Assembly: GCA_001247695.2 (NCBI GenBank)
Contig: LGRX02024668.1
Coordinates: forward strand, 1-57,566
Direction of reading: 5' to 3'
DNA from: Cymbomonas tetramitiformis
Lineage: Eukaryota; Chlorophyta; Pyramimonadophyceae; Pyramimonadales; Pyramimonadaceae
Length of the DNA: 57,566 bases
Shown: positions 10,070 through 21,269 of the stretch, one piece after another
How the letters are laid out: every line of letters starts with the position of its first letter
Position numbering within the stretch: the stretch's first letter is position 1
Notes under the pieces: generated by a model
What the model saw: the letters and a program-made list of their open reading frames with translations, nothing else
Databases searched by the model: none
What the model was told of the DNA's origin: nothing
Program-made: the position numbers and the translations under genes

Positions 10070-10669
10070 CTATACCGAGATCCCGATTGAACGTAGCTCG
10101 GAAATCCTACACAGGGAGGGTCGCTTCCCTCTAAATTGTACTAGGTCTACGTGACAAGGTGTGCTGAGGCTCAGCGGGAGGACATTCTCATATCTACATT
10201 CCGAGTAGATCCTCAGTGTGCTGCCCGTTAAGTATCCCCAGTGACAATTGTATTCTTCGCACAGTTGGCGTTGTTGCTCGTGCCGGATGCCGGTCTGCGT
10301 ATGACCCCAGGCAATGCGAGCCGCTATCACCGCCACGGCTCCACGAGTCACATCCCGAGTGCCGTAGACAGCCATCGCCAAGGCCCAGATGAAACATTTT
10401 CCGTCCTTCGGCACCGGCACCACCAACCATTGTCGCAACGAGCGACACACCGGGTACTGCACACTACTGCGTTTGGTCCTTGGCTCCCTCTGGTACATAC
10501 ACACATCACAGGCATACGTAAGCAACCCCAGGCCGTACATGCTCTGCCGGGCTACAACGACATGTTGTGCTGCCGGGCAACACGAACACGGTGTGACTTC
10601 CTGGCGAACGATATGCCACCGGGAAGCGCGCAACATGTAGTCGCATGCAAGGAACAGGAGTCTGAACAA
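10070..10669 (-). CDS. OTU-like cysteine protease homologue (small, divergent)
   Basis: A 199-aa frame. Residues ~88-98 read KDGKCFIWALA, matching the catalytic Cys box of OTU deubiquitinase-type proteases (D-G-x-C-x-x-x-A-L). The expected His-containing end of the fold is not obvious, so the protein may be inactive or incomplete. The N-terminus contains RASRWHIVRQEVTPCSCC, a motif shared with the larger OTU gene upstream (CASRWHIVAEEVTRCSYC near 14100-14150). Both genes are on the minus strand and share a 54-bp block (10577-10631 and 14094-14147) encoding this motif, so they probably descend from one ancestor. Upstream exons may lie at 10670-10830. Confidence 0.5.
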   Translation of the reverse strand: MFRLLFLACDYMLRASRWHIVRQEVTPCSCCPAAQHVVVARQSMYGLGLLTYACDVCMYQREPRTKRSSVQYPVCRSLRQWLVVPVPKDGKCFIWALAMAVYGTRDVTRGAVAVIAARIAWGHTQTGIRHEQQRQLCEEYNCHWGYLTGSTLRIYSECRYENVLPLSLSTPCHVDLVQFRGKRPSLCRISELRSIGISV

Positions 10670-10826
10670 GGTGCGGACGGTAAACCTCCAACAAGGTGAG
10701 CACGGAACAATATGTCCCCCATAGGAAACCCTCCGTGCACCTGTGTGTTAACCAGCGTGACTCGTAACATTACCTGGTAAAGAATCTCTACACCAGCTCG
10801 CACATACCAAAGCAACCCCAATACCC

Positions 10827-13800
10827 CTAGAGACAATTCGAAAACAGCACCTCACGACGGTGTGTACACGGGTATCTACCTGGATCTGGAATTGCCTCGA
10901 TCCGCTCGTAGTGTCCAGGAAACTCATGAAATTGAACGTAATGGGCGACTCGTACCGGTTCACGGCTAGCCAAGCCCAGTGACGGATGTGGGCAAATATA
11001 TTTCATGCTGAAAGGCGGCAAGTATTGTGCCAGAGCATCGGTATCGGTGGGAACATTGCACCCCACCCCTGGCACGTCGACCATCGGCCACAGAGTGTAC
11101 ACCTGAATAACTCGCCGAAGCATGTTCGCAATGATATGGAGGAACTGCGGTTCGTTGTACGCTTGGGCAGTAAGCAGGATTTTGCGCAGTGGCGGCTCTC
11201 CGTCAGCAAGACTAGCGTCGAGCATCCCGGTGGGGTAAAGCTGCCGATTGAAATCGTACGACGCGCAGAGGCGTTACGGAAGTTCATTGTTAGGACCTTC
11301 ACGGAGGAACCCTGTTCAAGCACTTCCGGAATGTGTACACCCAAGGCGTGCAGCCAGCAGTTGCCGTCCCCTTTTGTCTGGACTCGTCGCAGGCCGTGTT
11401 TGGCCAAGGCCTGCTCGAACTCCGCGAGAGAAGTAAAACGGTCTGCATTACCCTCGAGCGGCCAATGCACGTGAGCCAGCACGCGACGTGCTAACGGCAG
11501 CACATTAGGGAAAATCTCGTCGGGATGGTCGAAGGATGCCTCCAATATACGCCCCCGGGGGTCCGTGGGCATCAGGATGACGTCATCGGTACCGAACGAA
11601 ACACGTGCAAAGTTTGGCGGAACAGCGTTTGGCTGGAAACCGTTTGCGGTTGCCGCTCGCAATGCCTCCTCAGAAGCGAAATCCATGGAAGGCTCGGCTG
11701 CTGCCTTGTTTCTCTGTTGGTTACGGCACGCACCCAGAGCACGCACGCGGTACTCCCCATGGTCTTTATGGGATGCACTTGCCCGCACGATGCACTTGCC
11801 GGGCATCGCTCGCGACGCATCTCCACCAGTCTCGTATGCACAATCGCATCGCACGACGAGGGATCGTGCATGTCCGGGATCCCATCGATGCGACAGCTTC
11901 GCAGCCACTTTCTTTGCGAAACTCAGGTCCAGCTGATCAGGACTTTGCAAGAGTTCAGCAACACGTATGTTCACATGCAGCCCGCCCTCCGCGTCCGTAT
12001 GGAACAGGTGTTGTTTCCTGTAGGGCTTGTCCGCGCCAAGAGGAATACCGGCTGTCCGCAGGCGCTGCGCGTTCAACGCGGTAAGCATACCGAACACGAC
12101 ACTACGCAAGCCCGGGCAGCAGACACCCAGTTCCCGGTACAACTGGTGATCGTCAAAAGATGAGAATGCATCGTCACGGGTAGCCCGTCGGTCCCAGAGA
12201 GCAGTGATGCCGTCGCCAGAGTCCTGCAAAGGCCGCGCCGGCGGACGTTCACCGGTTGGATGTTCACCGTCACCCCAAGTCAGGTTGGCGATCCTGTGCT
12301 TCACCGTGGCATCCGCGCGTCCCCACGCCTCTGCGCCGAGCATCCCGCGGAGTTTGTTCCAAGCAAGGCCTAGGTCCTCCACATTCAGGAGTGCATGCAG
12401 CTTCGCCTCGGCCTCGTCTAACTGGCAGTAATCGGCCAATGTGGCCGCCTGCCCCGGGTGCTTCTCATGCGCGGATAGTGGCGCCCGGACTTCAGCTTCG
12501 CGCCGCACACGCTGGCACGGACCACACATCACGGCTCCGATAGTACGCAGAGCGTCACAACCCAGAACGCCTGATCTGCACAGGGAACACGCCCAAACAC
12601 CTGGCAAGGTGTCGTAGCCTCCCGCAAATCGTATTTCGTCTCCACACGCGACGCACATCATGCGGCACGCCAAGCCATATTGCGAGATGACACTGTGCGG
12701 GCTGCCGAGTACCGCGTTATTCAGGTCAATGGTTCCCTTAGTACGCACTCTGGCTGCGGAGTAGATCACGAAGTAGAACTGCTTAGGACGAGTACGGTCG
12801 AGCAAGAGGCGCCCACTTGGAGAAAGACCGCGGTGCGCCATGCGGTCGGCTGGCCAGAACCACAGTGTTCCCATGGGACCCCCGAGGTGAACACGACGGA
12901 AGGGAGCCGAAGTGGGATCGCCATGCCTGGAGTTTTGAACCACGAGGCTGTAATCTATCGAACAAAACCTGTCCCAATTGCAGGCCCGCTGCGTTTCGGG
13001 TAGCACCTCCGTCAGGCATTGGGCCCTCAGCAACAGGCCACATGAGAACACGTCGTAATCCGGCCAGCCCCAGGATCCCTTGCCTTCCTTGGGAAACTTG
13101 GTATCGATGTGATGGAACTGTATAAAGCTCTCGAGGTCCCGCCCTAGAGGCGACGGCTTGTCGTAGGTCCGCTTCACCCGATTTCCCGTAGCAGCAAAAA
13201 TCCCAGACCGCAGCCGTTCGTCCACAAGGCCATGCTTCACGGTGGTGAAGATGGATGGGAATAGCCAGTGCCCAACATGCCAGTCGGCCTGTATGGTATA
13301 GCGCGCGCCCTCACCCAGTTGATGAGATCCGGATGTGAAGTCCGCGCCGATTTCCTTATGAGAGAACAGGACCTCAGCCTTCAGCAACTGGTAGTCTACC
13401 ACATACGTCATGAACACGGTGAGCATAGCATTAAACCCGTCCGTGTGCTCACTACGTTGCCGCGCGAGCTCTTCCTCGCACTCCGTTTTTTCCTGGGTCG
13501 CGCGCATCATCGAGGCATCCACGACTTGCACCCAGTCACGAGGGTCGCCCACAGTGTCCTCCATTGTAACGCCAGCTGTCCCTTCCTTGGACACCTGAAC
13601 AACCGGCTTCAACACTCCCTTGCGCCACAGCGCGTAGTGCTCCCGGAGGGTAAGCAGGTTTTGCTCAGATGTATCCTTGTGCCACGTACCATACAGCTCT
13701 TTCCCACTGGCACTGGCAACCAGGTGCCGGTTGCAAATGTCAATGATTTCCTTGAGGACGACCTCCGAGCAGGCCGCGTCCAGCATCTGCACGGACCACT

Positions 13801-14101
13801 TCCAATCGAAGGTGCATGCCTCCCCGTCTTCCACGGTGCCCTCTGCCGGGGGAGGGCGATCAGACAGATACGCCCACCATGGCAAGTCGCGCAGGTCATC
13901 AGGTGTCAGTTTTTTGGGCATAATAGGCAGAAAGCCTGCATCGTTGTGCCCGACTGGTTTCACGGTGTCGGGAGGCGGGATCATATATACATGATCCCGA
14001 CGTAGTTCTGCCTCGACTTGCTTAGATGCATCGTCATCGCCGTGGGCAACCTCGGGCGGGCAGTCGGGGAACATCTGTGCGACAGCACGCAATACGAACA
14101 C
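10827..14101 (-). pseudogene. Large zinc-binding protein with C-terminal OTU-type cysteine protease domain (one frameshift)
   Basis: A ~1000-residue open frame (14101 to about 11265) followed, in another frame, by 10827-11262. The central part carries CxxC pairs (CRMMCVACGDE, WACSLCRSG, VMCGPCQRV) typical of zinc ribbons. Near the C-terminus TKGDGNCWLHALG is a textbook OTU catalytic box. The continuation in the second frame (AYNEPQFLHIIANMLRRVIQ followed by VY, then VRVAHYVQFHE with the candidate catalytic His region) completes an OTU fold. The switch is at about 11262-11275, within a few codons of FRN; the gap is too short for an intron, so I read it as a +/-1 frameshift (mutation or assembly error). 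At the 5' end the frame also shifts near 14095, where CASRWHIVAEEVTRC leads from the repeat array at 14153-14947 into this frame. Confidence 0.65.
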
Positions 14102-14152
14102 CGTGTGACTTCCTCAGCAACGATATGCCACCGGGAAGCGCACAACTCGCTG

Positions 14153-14947
14153 GGCTGCGGAGGCTGCGCCTCGGCCATGCAGCCATCAGCCATGCAGCCA
14201 TGGGCGCCTTGCCGGGCTGCGGAGGCTGCGCCTCGGCCATGCAGTCATTGTTATGAGCCATGCAGCTATGAGGCACCTCGCTGGGCTGCGGAGGCTGCGC
14301 TTCGGCCATGCAGCCATCAGTCATGCAGCTGGGAGGCACCTCGCCGGACTGCGAGGAATGCGCCTCGGTCACGCAGCCATTAGCCATGCAGCCATGGGGT
14401 GCCTCGCCGGGCTGCGGGGGCTGTGCCTCGGCCATGCAGCCACCAGCCATGCAGCTGGGAGGCACCTCGTCGGGCTGCGGGGACTGCGCCTCGGCCATGC
14501 AGCCATGGGGAGCCTCGCTGGGATGCGGAGGCTGCGCCTCGGCCATGCAGCCATCAGCCATGCAGCCGTGGGGCACCTCATCGAGCTGCCGGGAATGCGC
14601 CTCGGCCATGCAGCCATTAGTAGCCATGCAGCCATAGGGCGCCTCGCCGGGCTGCGGAGAATGTGCCTCGGCCATGCAGCCACCAGCCATGCAGCTATGA
14701 GGCACCTCGCCGGGCTGCGGGGTCTGCGCCTCGGACATGCAGTCATGGGGCGCCTCGTCGAGCTGCGGGGGCTGCGCCGTTCGGCCATGCAGCCATCAGC
14801 CATGCAGCCATGGGGCGCCTTGCCGGGCTGCGAAGGCTGCGCCTCGGCCATGCAGCCATTAGCCATGCAGCTGGGAGGCACCTCGCCGGGCTGCGGGGGC
14901 TGCGCCTTGGCCATGCAGCCATTAGCCATGCAGCTATGGGGTGCCTG
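14153..14947. repeat. 63-bp coding-type minisatellite (about 13 units)
   Basis: Units begin with GGCTGCGG..CTGCGCCTCGG and occur at 14153, 14215, 14284, 14347, 14410, 14473, 14521, 14584, 14650, 14713, 14761, 14826 and 14889. Most steps are 63 bp; 48, 66 and 69 also occur, all multiples of three, except 62 and 65 once each. On the minus strand one frame (14034-14738) reads a 21-residue repeat of the type GCMAEAQPPQPGEVPH; other frames give MAAWPRRSLRSPA. The array lies directly upstream of the large OTU gene on its coding strand and leads into its ASRWHIV motif, so it probably encodes a repetitive N-terminal region. Confidence 0.8.
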
Positions 14948-15384
14948 AAAGTGACCGTTCGTTTAGCTTTGCTCTGAAAGTGGTCTACCTTCTCGCACAG
15001 CGGCCGCAAAGGTGGTTATCCTAACGGCACCGTACGGTAAACAATCTCGTGTGTAACGGGCATTATGCCGATCTCATCCAGCGCGGGCGCGTGGCATCAC
15101 GATCATAGCACCGTCGATGACTAGCTGCAACGAAATCTTTGGCCCGCTCTCGACCAACCACGTTCGCGAGTGTGTGCAAGATCGCAACCCTCAACCGTTT
15201 AATTACCGTTAGGTCCCTTGCACAGGACGTGTGACCGTTTGGGCACGATCTAGTCAAACCGATCGGCACCACCAAGAGATCCGTAACAAACAACTTTGTC
15301 ACCGCCTTCATATTTCGCCTCCGGAACAAACAACACTAGGTTGCTAGTGCTTTCATTTTTACCCCGCAGATACAGCAAGCCTAT
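14948..15384. other. Spacer without recognisable gene
   Basis: Mixed composition. A short minus-strand frame (15063-15329) has no recognisable motif. No repeat structure seen. Confidence 0.3.
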
Positions 15385-15852
15385 ATGAGGATTATCACTT
15401 TTGTCCGGTCCTCCGACCGGAAAGAATTTGAAGTCAGCATTCCAGAATTAGACTTATGTCATAATCAACAATGGGTTGCTGAAAAGGGACAAAAGGGGTT
15501 GATTGAAAGCCTGTTAAAGGTGATCCCTGGGTCGTCGGAGGCATACGGCCGTGTGTCGCTTGAATTGGATAGGGTTTCCTTAGAGGTAATGCTACGGACG
15601 CCACCGCCGCGCAAGCAATGTCCTCATCAACGCGAGCCCAGACGACATCATCATCATCATCATCATCATCATCAGTTGTTGTTGCTAACGTGTCGTACGA
15701 CAATGAGCATGCAGAATGCTGCATCCCTCCCCCCTCTCAAAGTGGACGACGACCGGCAACACCGCAGCCGACTGTCGCCTGGAAAGAGCAGCGTCAGCAT
15801 CGGCAGCTATCTCAGCATCGCGATTCCAGAAGTCATCCTCCTCCTCCTCTGA
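15385..15852 (+). CDS. Possible small ORF or exon, unknown
   Basis: The first ~75 residues have ordinary amino-acid composition (FVRSSDRKEFEVSIPELDLC, WVAEKGQKGLIESLLKVIPG, then VSLELDRVSLEVML), which suggests real coding sequence. After that the frame runs into a (CAT)n microsatellite at 15648-15674 giving a His run, and becomes the shadow of the minus-strand gene. If real, the exon ends before about 15630. I recognise no family. Confidence 0.25.
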   Translation: MRIITFVRSSDRKEFEVSIPELDLCHNQQWVAEKGQKGLIESLLKVIPGSSEAYGRVSLELDRVSLEVMLRTPPPRKQCPHQREPRRHHHHHHHHHQLLLLTCRTTMSMQNAASLPPLKVDDDRQHRSRLSPGKSSVSIGSYLSIAIPEVILLLL

Positions 15853-16674
15853 GTCCGGCGACTCCTCAACCGCATCCACCGCAGCCCAGAAGGCATCGTC
15901 ATCCATAGCCAACAACTCGGATGAAGTTGCGGATAATAGTGTCACCCCTCTGGGTGACGCTGCGATATCCGGAGCAGAAATACGTGATGCTGCTGGATCA
16001 TCGGGCGAAGACACACGCTGAGCCGTCGACATCTCAGAGCTACTATCACTTATCTGCAGCGCCAGCTGCTGTCGTAACCGTTGGTGACGTTGTTTGGCGA
16101 TCCGTTGCTGGCGCCGATGCTTGGCGATCAAACACCGCGTGTACGCAGCCAACTCCTCCGTACGCTGCTGGTCGTATACACCAGTGCTCAAGTTCTGTGA
16201 ATGCAGCATACACGGCTGCATAGGTGACACCGGTAACGACACACCGGAATACACATCCGTACCAGCGAACAAGCCGATATTCGGACAATACGGCGACAAC
16301 CCTGGACGCAGCGATGCGACCATCCGTGGTTGTTGATAATCCGCGTGCGCCAGCGCAGCTGTACTACGCTCGTACTGCAAATGCATCGGGTACAGATACG
16401 GCGCATACGGCGACTGTCGAAGGCACACCATCGGTGAAATACACTGACCGCCCAAGAAGCTGGCATTTGGTGCGTACGACTCCGCTGAGTACCGGGCGGC
16501 ATGTACGACATGACCAGCACTCACAGCATATGATGATGGTGCAAACCCGCCGTAGTAACTTGCCGATGGAACGCCGCGCATGGATGATGACAATAAACCC
16601 GTCGCCGATGCAAATGCTGCCGATGGTCCGATGACGGAGTCGCTCCCAAACTCGCGTGATGATATCATCGGCAC
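15685..16674 (-). CDS. Hypothetical Ser/Ala/Tyr-rich protein with an acidic C-terminal region
   Basis: A 329-aa frame. The N-terminal 170 residues are rich in Ser, Ala, Tyr and Pro (SYYGGFAPSSYAVSAGHVVH, APYLYPMHLQYERS), a basic Gln/Arg helix follows (CLIAKHRRQQRIAKQRHQRL), and then an acidic segment with aromatic spacers (DDDAFWAAVDAVEESPDSEE). The basic-helix plus acidic layout resembles transcriptional regulators in a general way, but no DNA-binding domain is recognisable. The acidic part continues in another frame as a poly-Asp run over the (CAT)n tract at 15648-15674, so the true 3' end may involve splicing. Confidence 0.4.
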   Translation of the reverse strand: MPMISSREFGSDSVIGPSAAFASATGLLSSSMRGVPSASYYGGFAPSSYAVSAGHVVHAARYSAESYAPNASFLGGQCISPMVCLRQSPYAPYLYPMHLQYERSTAALAHADYQQPRMVASLRPGLSPYCPNIGLFAGTDVYSGVSLPVSPMQPCMLHSQNLSTGVYDQQRTEELAAYTRCLIAKHRRQQRIAKQRHQRLRQQLALQISDSSSEMSTAQRVSSPDDPAASRISAPDIAASPRGVTLLSATSSELLAMDDDAFWAAVDAVEESPDSEEEEDDFWNRDAEIAADADAALSRRQSAAVLPVVVHFERGEGCSILHAHCRTTR

Positions 16675-18590
16675 AGAGCTCTATTGTCGGCACAGGTCTC
16701 TAATGAACATGTCCAATTGTTCGACACGAATTTCTTCGCCCAAAGGCGGAAAATTCAAGCTAAATTTTATGTTGGTACAGGGTTTTAGAACGCTAGTACC
16801 AAGCAACGGAAGTCGTGAACCACGACCACGCTGATACCAGTTATTCGGGGTGTGAGGACTGAACCAGTCTCACAGGTATGTAAGCAAACACTTACAGGTA
16901 ATATGATGCCATGATCATAGGGTGTACATACAGTACAGGGGTATTATCGGAATCGGATCTTTTTAATTACGAAGTTAACCCACCTTTAAGAAAACAGGAG
17001 ATATGGGGCCAGCCAGCGATATTCACCAACTTGGGTACTCGCCAGCGCCAGCGTCCTATGAAAACGCTATGAATAGTGGACCGCGATCTCTTCACTCAGC
17101 CAGCGCATTTCTTAGCCATCCACATGGACACGCACTTAGCGCAGACATTTTCTTAGAATTTTCACAGTAATGAGCGTATGAACACCAGCTGTCCACACAT
17201 ATGTATCTGATGTGTTGTACTAGTTGTCCCTTATTATTTGAATTGTGGTTGTATATCGATGTACATGAAATATTGAGAGAAGTGATATATTGATGTCACA
17301 TATCTATAATATCATATGCAATATTTGCAAATGCCAGCATTTTTTTCTTAGCTATAAGAAATTGGAGAATCAAATCTTAGGCCGGCCAGCCAGCACCAAT
17401 AATTCTTATTTTGGTCCGTGCCATAACCTTCAAAAACCAGCCAGCGATATTCACCAACTTGGGTACCCCCCCCCCTGAAACGCTGGCTACTTTCTTATCG
17501 TCGGGTTTTCTTAACGGTGAGTGATTACTGTACTCTTTTGGTCAAGTTGCCCAACAGCCACAGAGGTGGCTGCGATGTGCGACAAATTTAAACTCAACTC
17601 CGAGAGCTTGCACAGCTCTCTACTTAAGGTAACTCGTCCTTACCATGCCACTTCATGTGTTCAGTCATTTGCTGACTGCAACAGCCAATCAGCTGGGATC
17701 TGTCATCAGTACTTAAATGTCTCTGACTGTCACCTCCCAAGTCTCTCATTTGAGTACTCACATATCTGCGGATGTGACTGTATAACTGAGGTCCTCCTCG
17801 ATTCCCTCCAATTATGTTCGACTGATCGAATCCTAAATGGTTTCCCACCAATTCTCTCAAGTCTGATCTGCTGTAGGTGCAGATATTCAAATGTCACATT
17901 TGAGACAGTCACTTCTGTCGGTCACCTTTGTGAATACTGCCAGTCACCTCTGTCATTCGGTCATGCTGGTGACTGTCATCATTTCCGGTTGGTGACTGTC
18001 ATCAATGCTGTCACTCGTCACTCTGACACGTCTGTCTCTCGTACTGACTCGCGATACACCCTAGTACAACACCACATATCTACATATTTATATCGACTCG
18101 CATATCTGCATAATGACGACTTCAGAACTTGCCTCTTGCCAGCGATCCTCTTTCTCCAGCGATCTTTCCGCAGAAATCTTCGCGCAACGGTAGAATTTTT
18201 AGCTTGAATCAAGTATTTTTCGCCGAGGCAAGTGTTAGTAGCTCTCTGTGCCGACAGCGACCGTACGTTTGTAATTGGACGACAGCGACTGCACCGTATT
18301 TTGGTGCTTTTTCTTCTCTAACGGTGATCTTTCCGCGCAATTTTTCTTTCAACGGCGAATTCGTGTAAAAATTGTGTCAATCGACGTCTGCTTATACTTT
18401 CTCGCTTGCTGCTGGTCCCGTGCGCAAGCTTGGTATAGCAACCAACGACAGCAGCGCTGCGTTTCGGAAGAAATCTTCTTTCTCGAACAGCCTTTCCGCA
18501 CAATTTCTTTTACCGGCTGCTTTTCCCGGTAATCGATCAATTCTTCGTCAGCAACTGTTTCCGAAACGCGTCTGCTAGTACGACACGGTA
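16675..18590. other. AT-rich spacer with a 30-bp direct repeat; probable 5' leader of the Gln-rich gene
   Basis: A 30-bp sequence containing CCAGCGATATTCACCAACTT occurs identically at 17009-17038 and 17437-17466. From 17590 to 18050 the text repeats GTCACTGTCA/GTGACTGTCA-like words. From 18130 to 18545 the motif CTTTCCGC.CAATTTT recurs three times, giving a pyrimidine-rich leader just upstream of the ORF at 18591. No gene is recognised in 16675-18590. Confidence 0.45.
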
Positions 18591-19083
18591 ATGATGATGA
18601 ACAACAACTTTAACAACGCCGGGGCGTATCCGCCTGTCACCAGTGCGGTGACCTCTCCGCAATCCGTAGCGCCCTTTGTGCCGGCAGTGCCAGAATTGGG
18701 CGCCCACTTTGGGGTCCCGACGCCACTTGTACCGCAATCGACTGGTGTTTCTCTGTCCCCGTACAACGGGTCTGGACAATTTGCTGCGCAGCCCGGAGCT
18801 GCTTTCGACGCGGGATTGATGATGACGCCGCAGCAGCAAATTTTTTCAGCAGCAACAATTGCAACAGCAGTTGGCTCAACAGCTGGAGGCGCAACGTCAA
18901 TGGCTTCAGCAGCAACAGCAGGTGCACCAGCACCAATTACAGCCGGGAGCGTTGTGGCATACGCAGGTGCCGTCTCTCCCGTTGACGGTGGGACCCGTGT
19001 CCCCGGTCCCTTTCGACCCTTTCGCGCCTGGGCTGGCAATTTCTGAACCGCCTTTTTCGGCATCGGCCTACCTAGGGTGTTAG
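18591..19083 (+). pseudogene. Gln-rich hypothetical protein broken by a one-base frameshift at a T6 run
   Basis: The frame starts MMMNNNFNNAGAYPPVTSA and runs through Pro/Val/Ser-rich sequence to MMTPQQQ at about 18838. There, at the T6 run 18840-18845, the coding pattern moves to another frame, which reads FQQQQLQQQLAQQLEAQRQW and then HQLQPGALWHTQVPSLP, ending YLGC at 19083. The Gln runs on both sides belong together, so one T too many (mutation or sequencing error) explains the break. The composition suggests a low-complexity, perhaps phase-separating or transcription-related protein; no domain is recognisable. Pyrimidine-rich repeats directly upstream may be its leader. Confidence 0.5.
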
Positions 19084-19785
19084 GTTATGTTATATATATA
19101 TATTTCAGCATTCCGCCTTTACTCGAAAATGTAAACGTCGGGCAGTAGTCAACTTACAGTCATTGGGATGTAGTTTCCCATCCGAGTTTACACTTTTTCG
19201 GTGACAGTGGGTTTAACGTTGTACAAATTTCAACGTTACCTGTGGATGCAGTGGTCCTATCAAAAGCAATCCATCAGAAATCACCATATCGGGTTTCAGT
19301 GTCGTCACACATTGTTCCTGAATCTATATAAGCTATAAAATAACTTCTCGGATATGTGTGTATATCTCATCAGCAGTTCACCTCCCCCCTCGAGGAAGAG
19401 TGAACTACCAGGCAGTTGTCAAGTGCCCTTCAAATATATTGTGTTAGTCATTGTTGTGCTGATTCTAACATGACCGTCTTACCGATTTACTGTGTGTTTC
19501 ACCAGTTTCTGTACGGTATAGTCGGCAATGTGGGTTGCTATAACCCTAAATGCCCTCAGTGACCTTAGGGTGTTACATATAATCAGGAACCCTTTAAAAT
19601 GGTAAAAGTGAATTTGCATACTTACATTGATCATTTACACTTTACTGATTGAGTGTAATGTCAATATATATCTTCCTATATAGTTGTTGTTGTGTGTGTG
19701 TGTGTGTGTGTGTATTACACTCACTGTTGAACCACACATATTCGCATACATGAATAAATATGCTTTGCTTTGCTTTGCTTTGTGT

Positions 19786-19823
<38 letters not shown>

Positions 19824-21269
19824 ACTTGCTGTTTGATCACACACATCCACATACATGAATAAATATGCTGTGTTGTTGTTGTTGTTGTTGTTGTTGTTGT
19901 GTGTGTGTGTGTGTGCACTTGTTGTTGAATCACACACATCTGAAATATACTAAGATAAGTAAGTTAAGTTAACTTAATCATGCATGTATAGTCTGTATAC
20001 CACTGGACAGCATGTAACATGGCATGATTTATATCATATATTTCAGTTTTTGTAATCCTGCATCTCTATCATTCTAGATGATAAGCATGTTGATTTTCAC
20101 AGGCAGGTCCGATGAGTATCCAGCATGGTTGTATCATAAATAGGAGAACAGATGTTCCAATCCTAAATCCTTTGTCATGGAACATCTGAGCTACTTCCTG
20201 TCTAATAATCATAGCCGGCATCTTATGCTGCCTGGATATTTTTATAAACAGGACTATCAAGGTCTTATATATATATATATGAAACATGCAATACGATCTG
20301 GGTGCACTGCTGGATAAACCCCCGGTGCCATGAGGTACAAGCCCATGGTCGGTTAGGCGCGGAAATATCGCCATCGAATCGACCAAAAGGACTACACGAT
20401 GGTTTGCGGTCGTGCCGTGATAAGTCCTTACTTTATGATCCGTTGCATGTACCTATATACTGCACTGTCGTTATTTGCATGTGCAGCTATAATGTATACC
20501 AACCGCTATCGTGATCAGGTTGGTGTGCATGTATACATCTGCATGCATTTTATGACCATGCAATGATGTTCAGTACACTGACATATGATGTGTGCAATGC
20601 ATGTCGATTCATGTATACACGGTTATATGTAAAATCACACTAAGTATATTGTATAGACATTCTTGATGTTAGTGCGATGCTGCGCGATGTCACTGCGATG
20701 TTCAGCATCTTTTATTATCACAGTCGTACTATACGACTGCATGCTTAATTCATGTATACGAATATACTGCAGCTCGCGCGCCGAATTTCTCGTGACGAAT
20801 GACAAGATCTGATGATTCATATGCGCCATTTTATGTGTGCATGACGATCATGATGCCGATGTGCAGTATCATTCTGTATAACATCCGTACAATGCGACTG
20901 CGCACTGCATTCGTGCGTGCGTACATACGCTATACCGCCTTCATTCATGTGTGCGCCTGCACTGTGCTTCTCGCGCTTCTCTATTCTCGTTGCGAATGAC
21001 AAGTAGCGCCGATGCTCATATTTTACACGCGCGCCTTGTTCCCGCTTTTCGTACAATGATTCGCGCATTGCGCATCTGTACACTTTATCACATGACATGC
21101 GTGCGATGTGTGTGTGAGCACACCTCGTCGTCGCTGTCGGTCGCTGATATGCTGTGTATATTCAATCAAGCGTCTGATGTTCGAAATTATGCCGCGTGAT
21201 TATGCTCCGCAACTGCAATAAATGTTAGCAAGTATGGTCGCTGATGCGATTATCAATATGCGATATATT
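19084..21269. other. AT-rich intergenic spacer
   Basis: Contains a (TA)n tract at about 19086-19102, the microsatellite cluster at 19680-19935 and a second TA tract at about 20265-20280. No convincing ORF or RNA gene was seen. It ends exactly at the ATATT target duplication of the copia element (21265-21269). Confidence 0.5.
19680..19935. repeat. Compound microsatellites (GT)n, (TTTGC)n, (GT)n, (TTG)n, (GT)n
   Basis: Two copies of a ~107-bp unit containing ACATGAATAAATATGCT are separated and followed by different simple-sequence arrays, so the unit was duplicated together with its microsatellite. The apparent ORFs here (Thr-His and Asn runs) are translations of the simple repeats, not genes. 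Confidence 0.9.

Noticed and set aside
14153..14947. CRISPR-like array
   Set aside because: Units are contiguous with no unique spacers and lie in a eukaryotic, coding-type minisatellite.
19635..19939. ORFs with Thr-His and Asn runs
   Set aside because: Direct translation of (GT)n and (TTG)n microsatellites.
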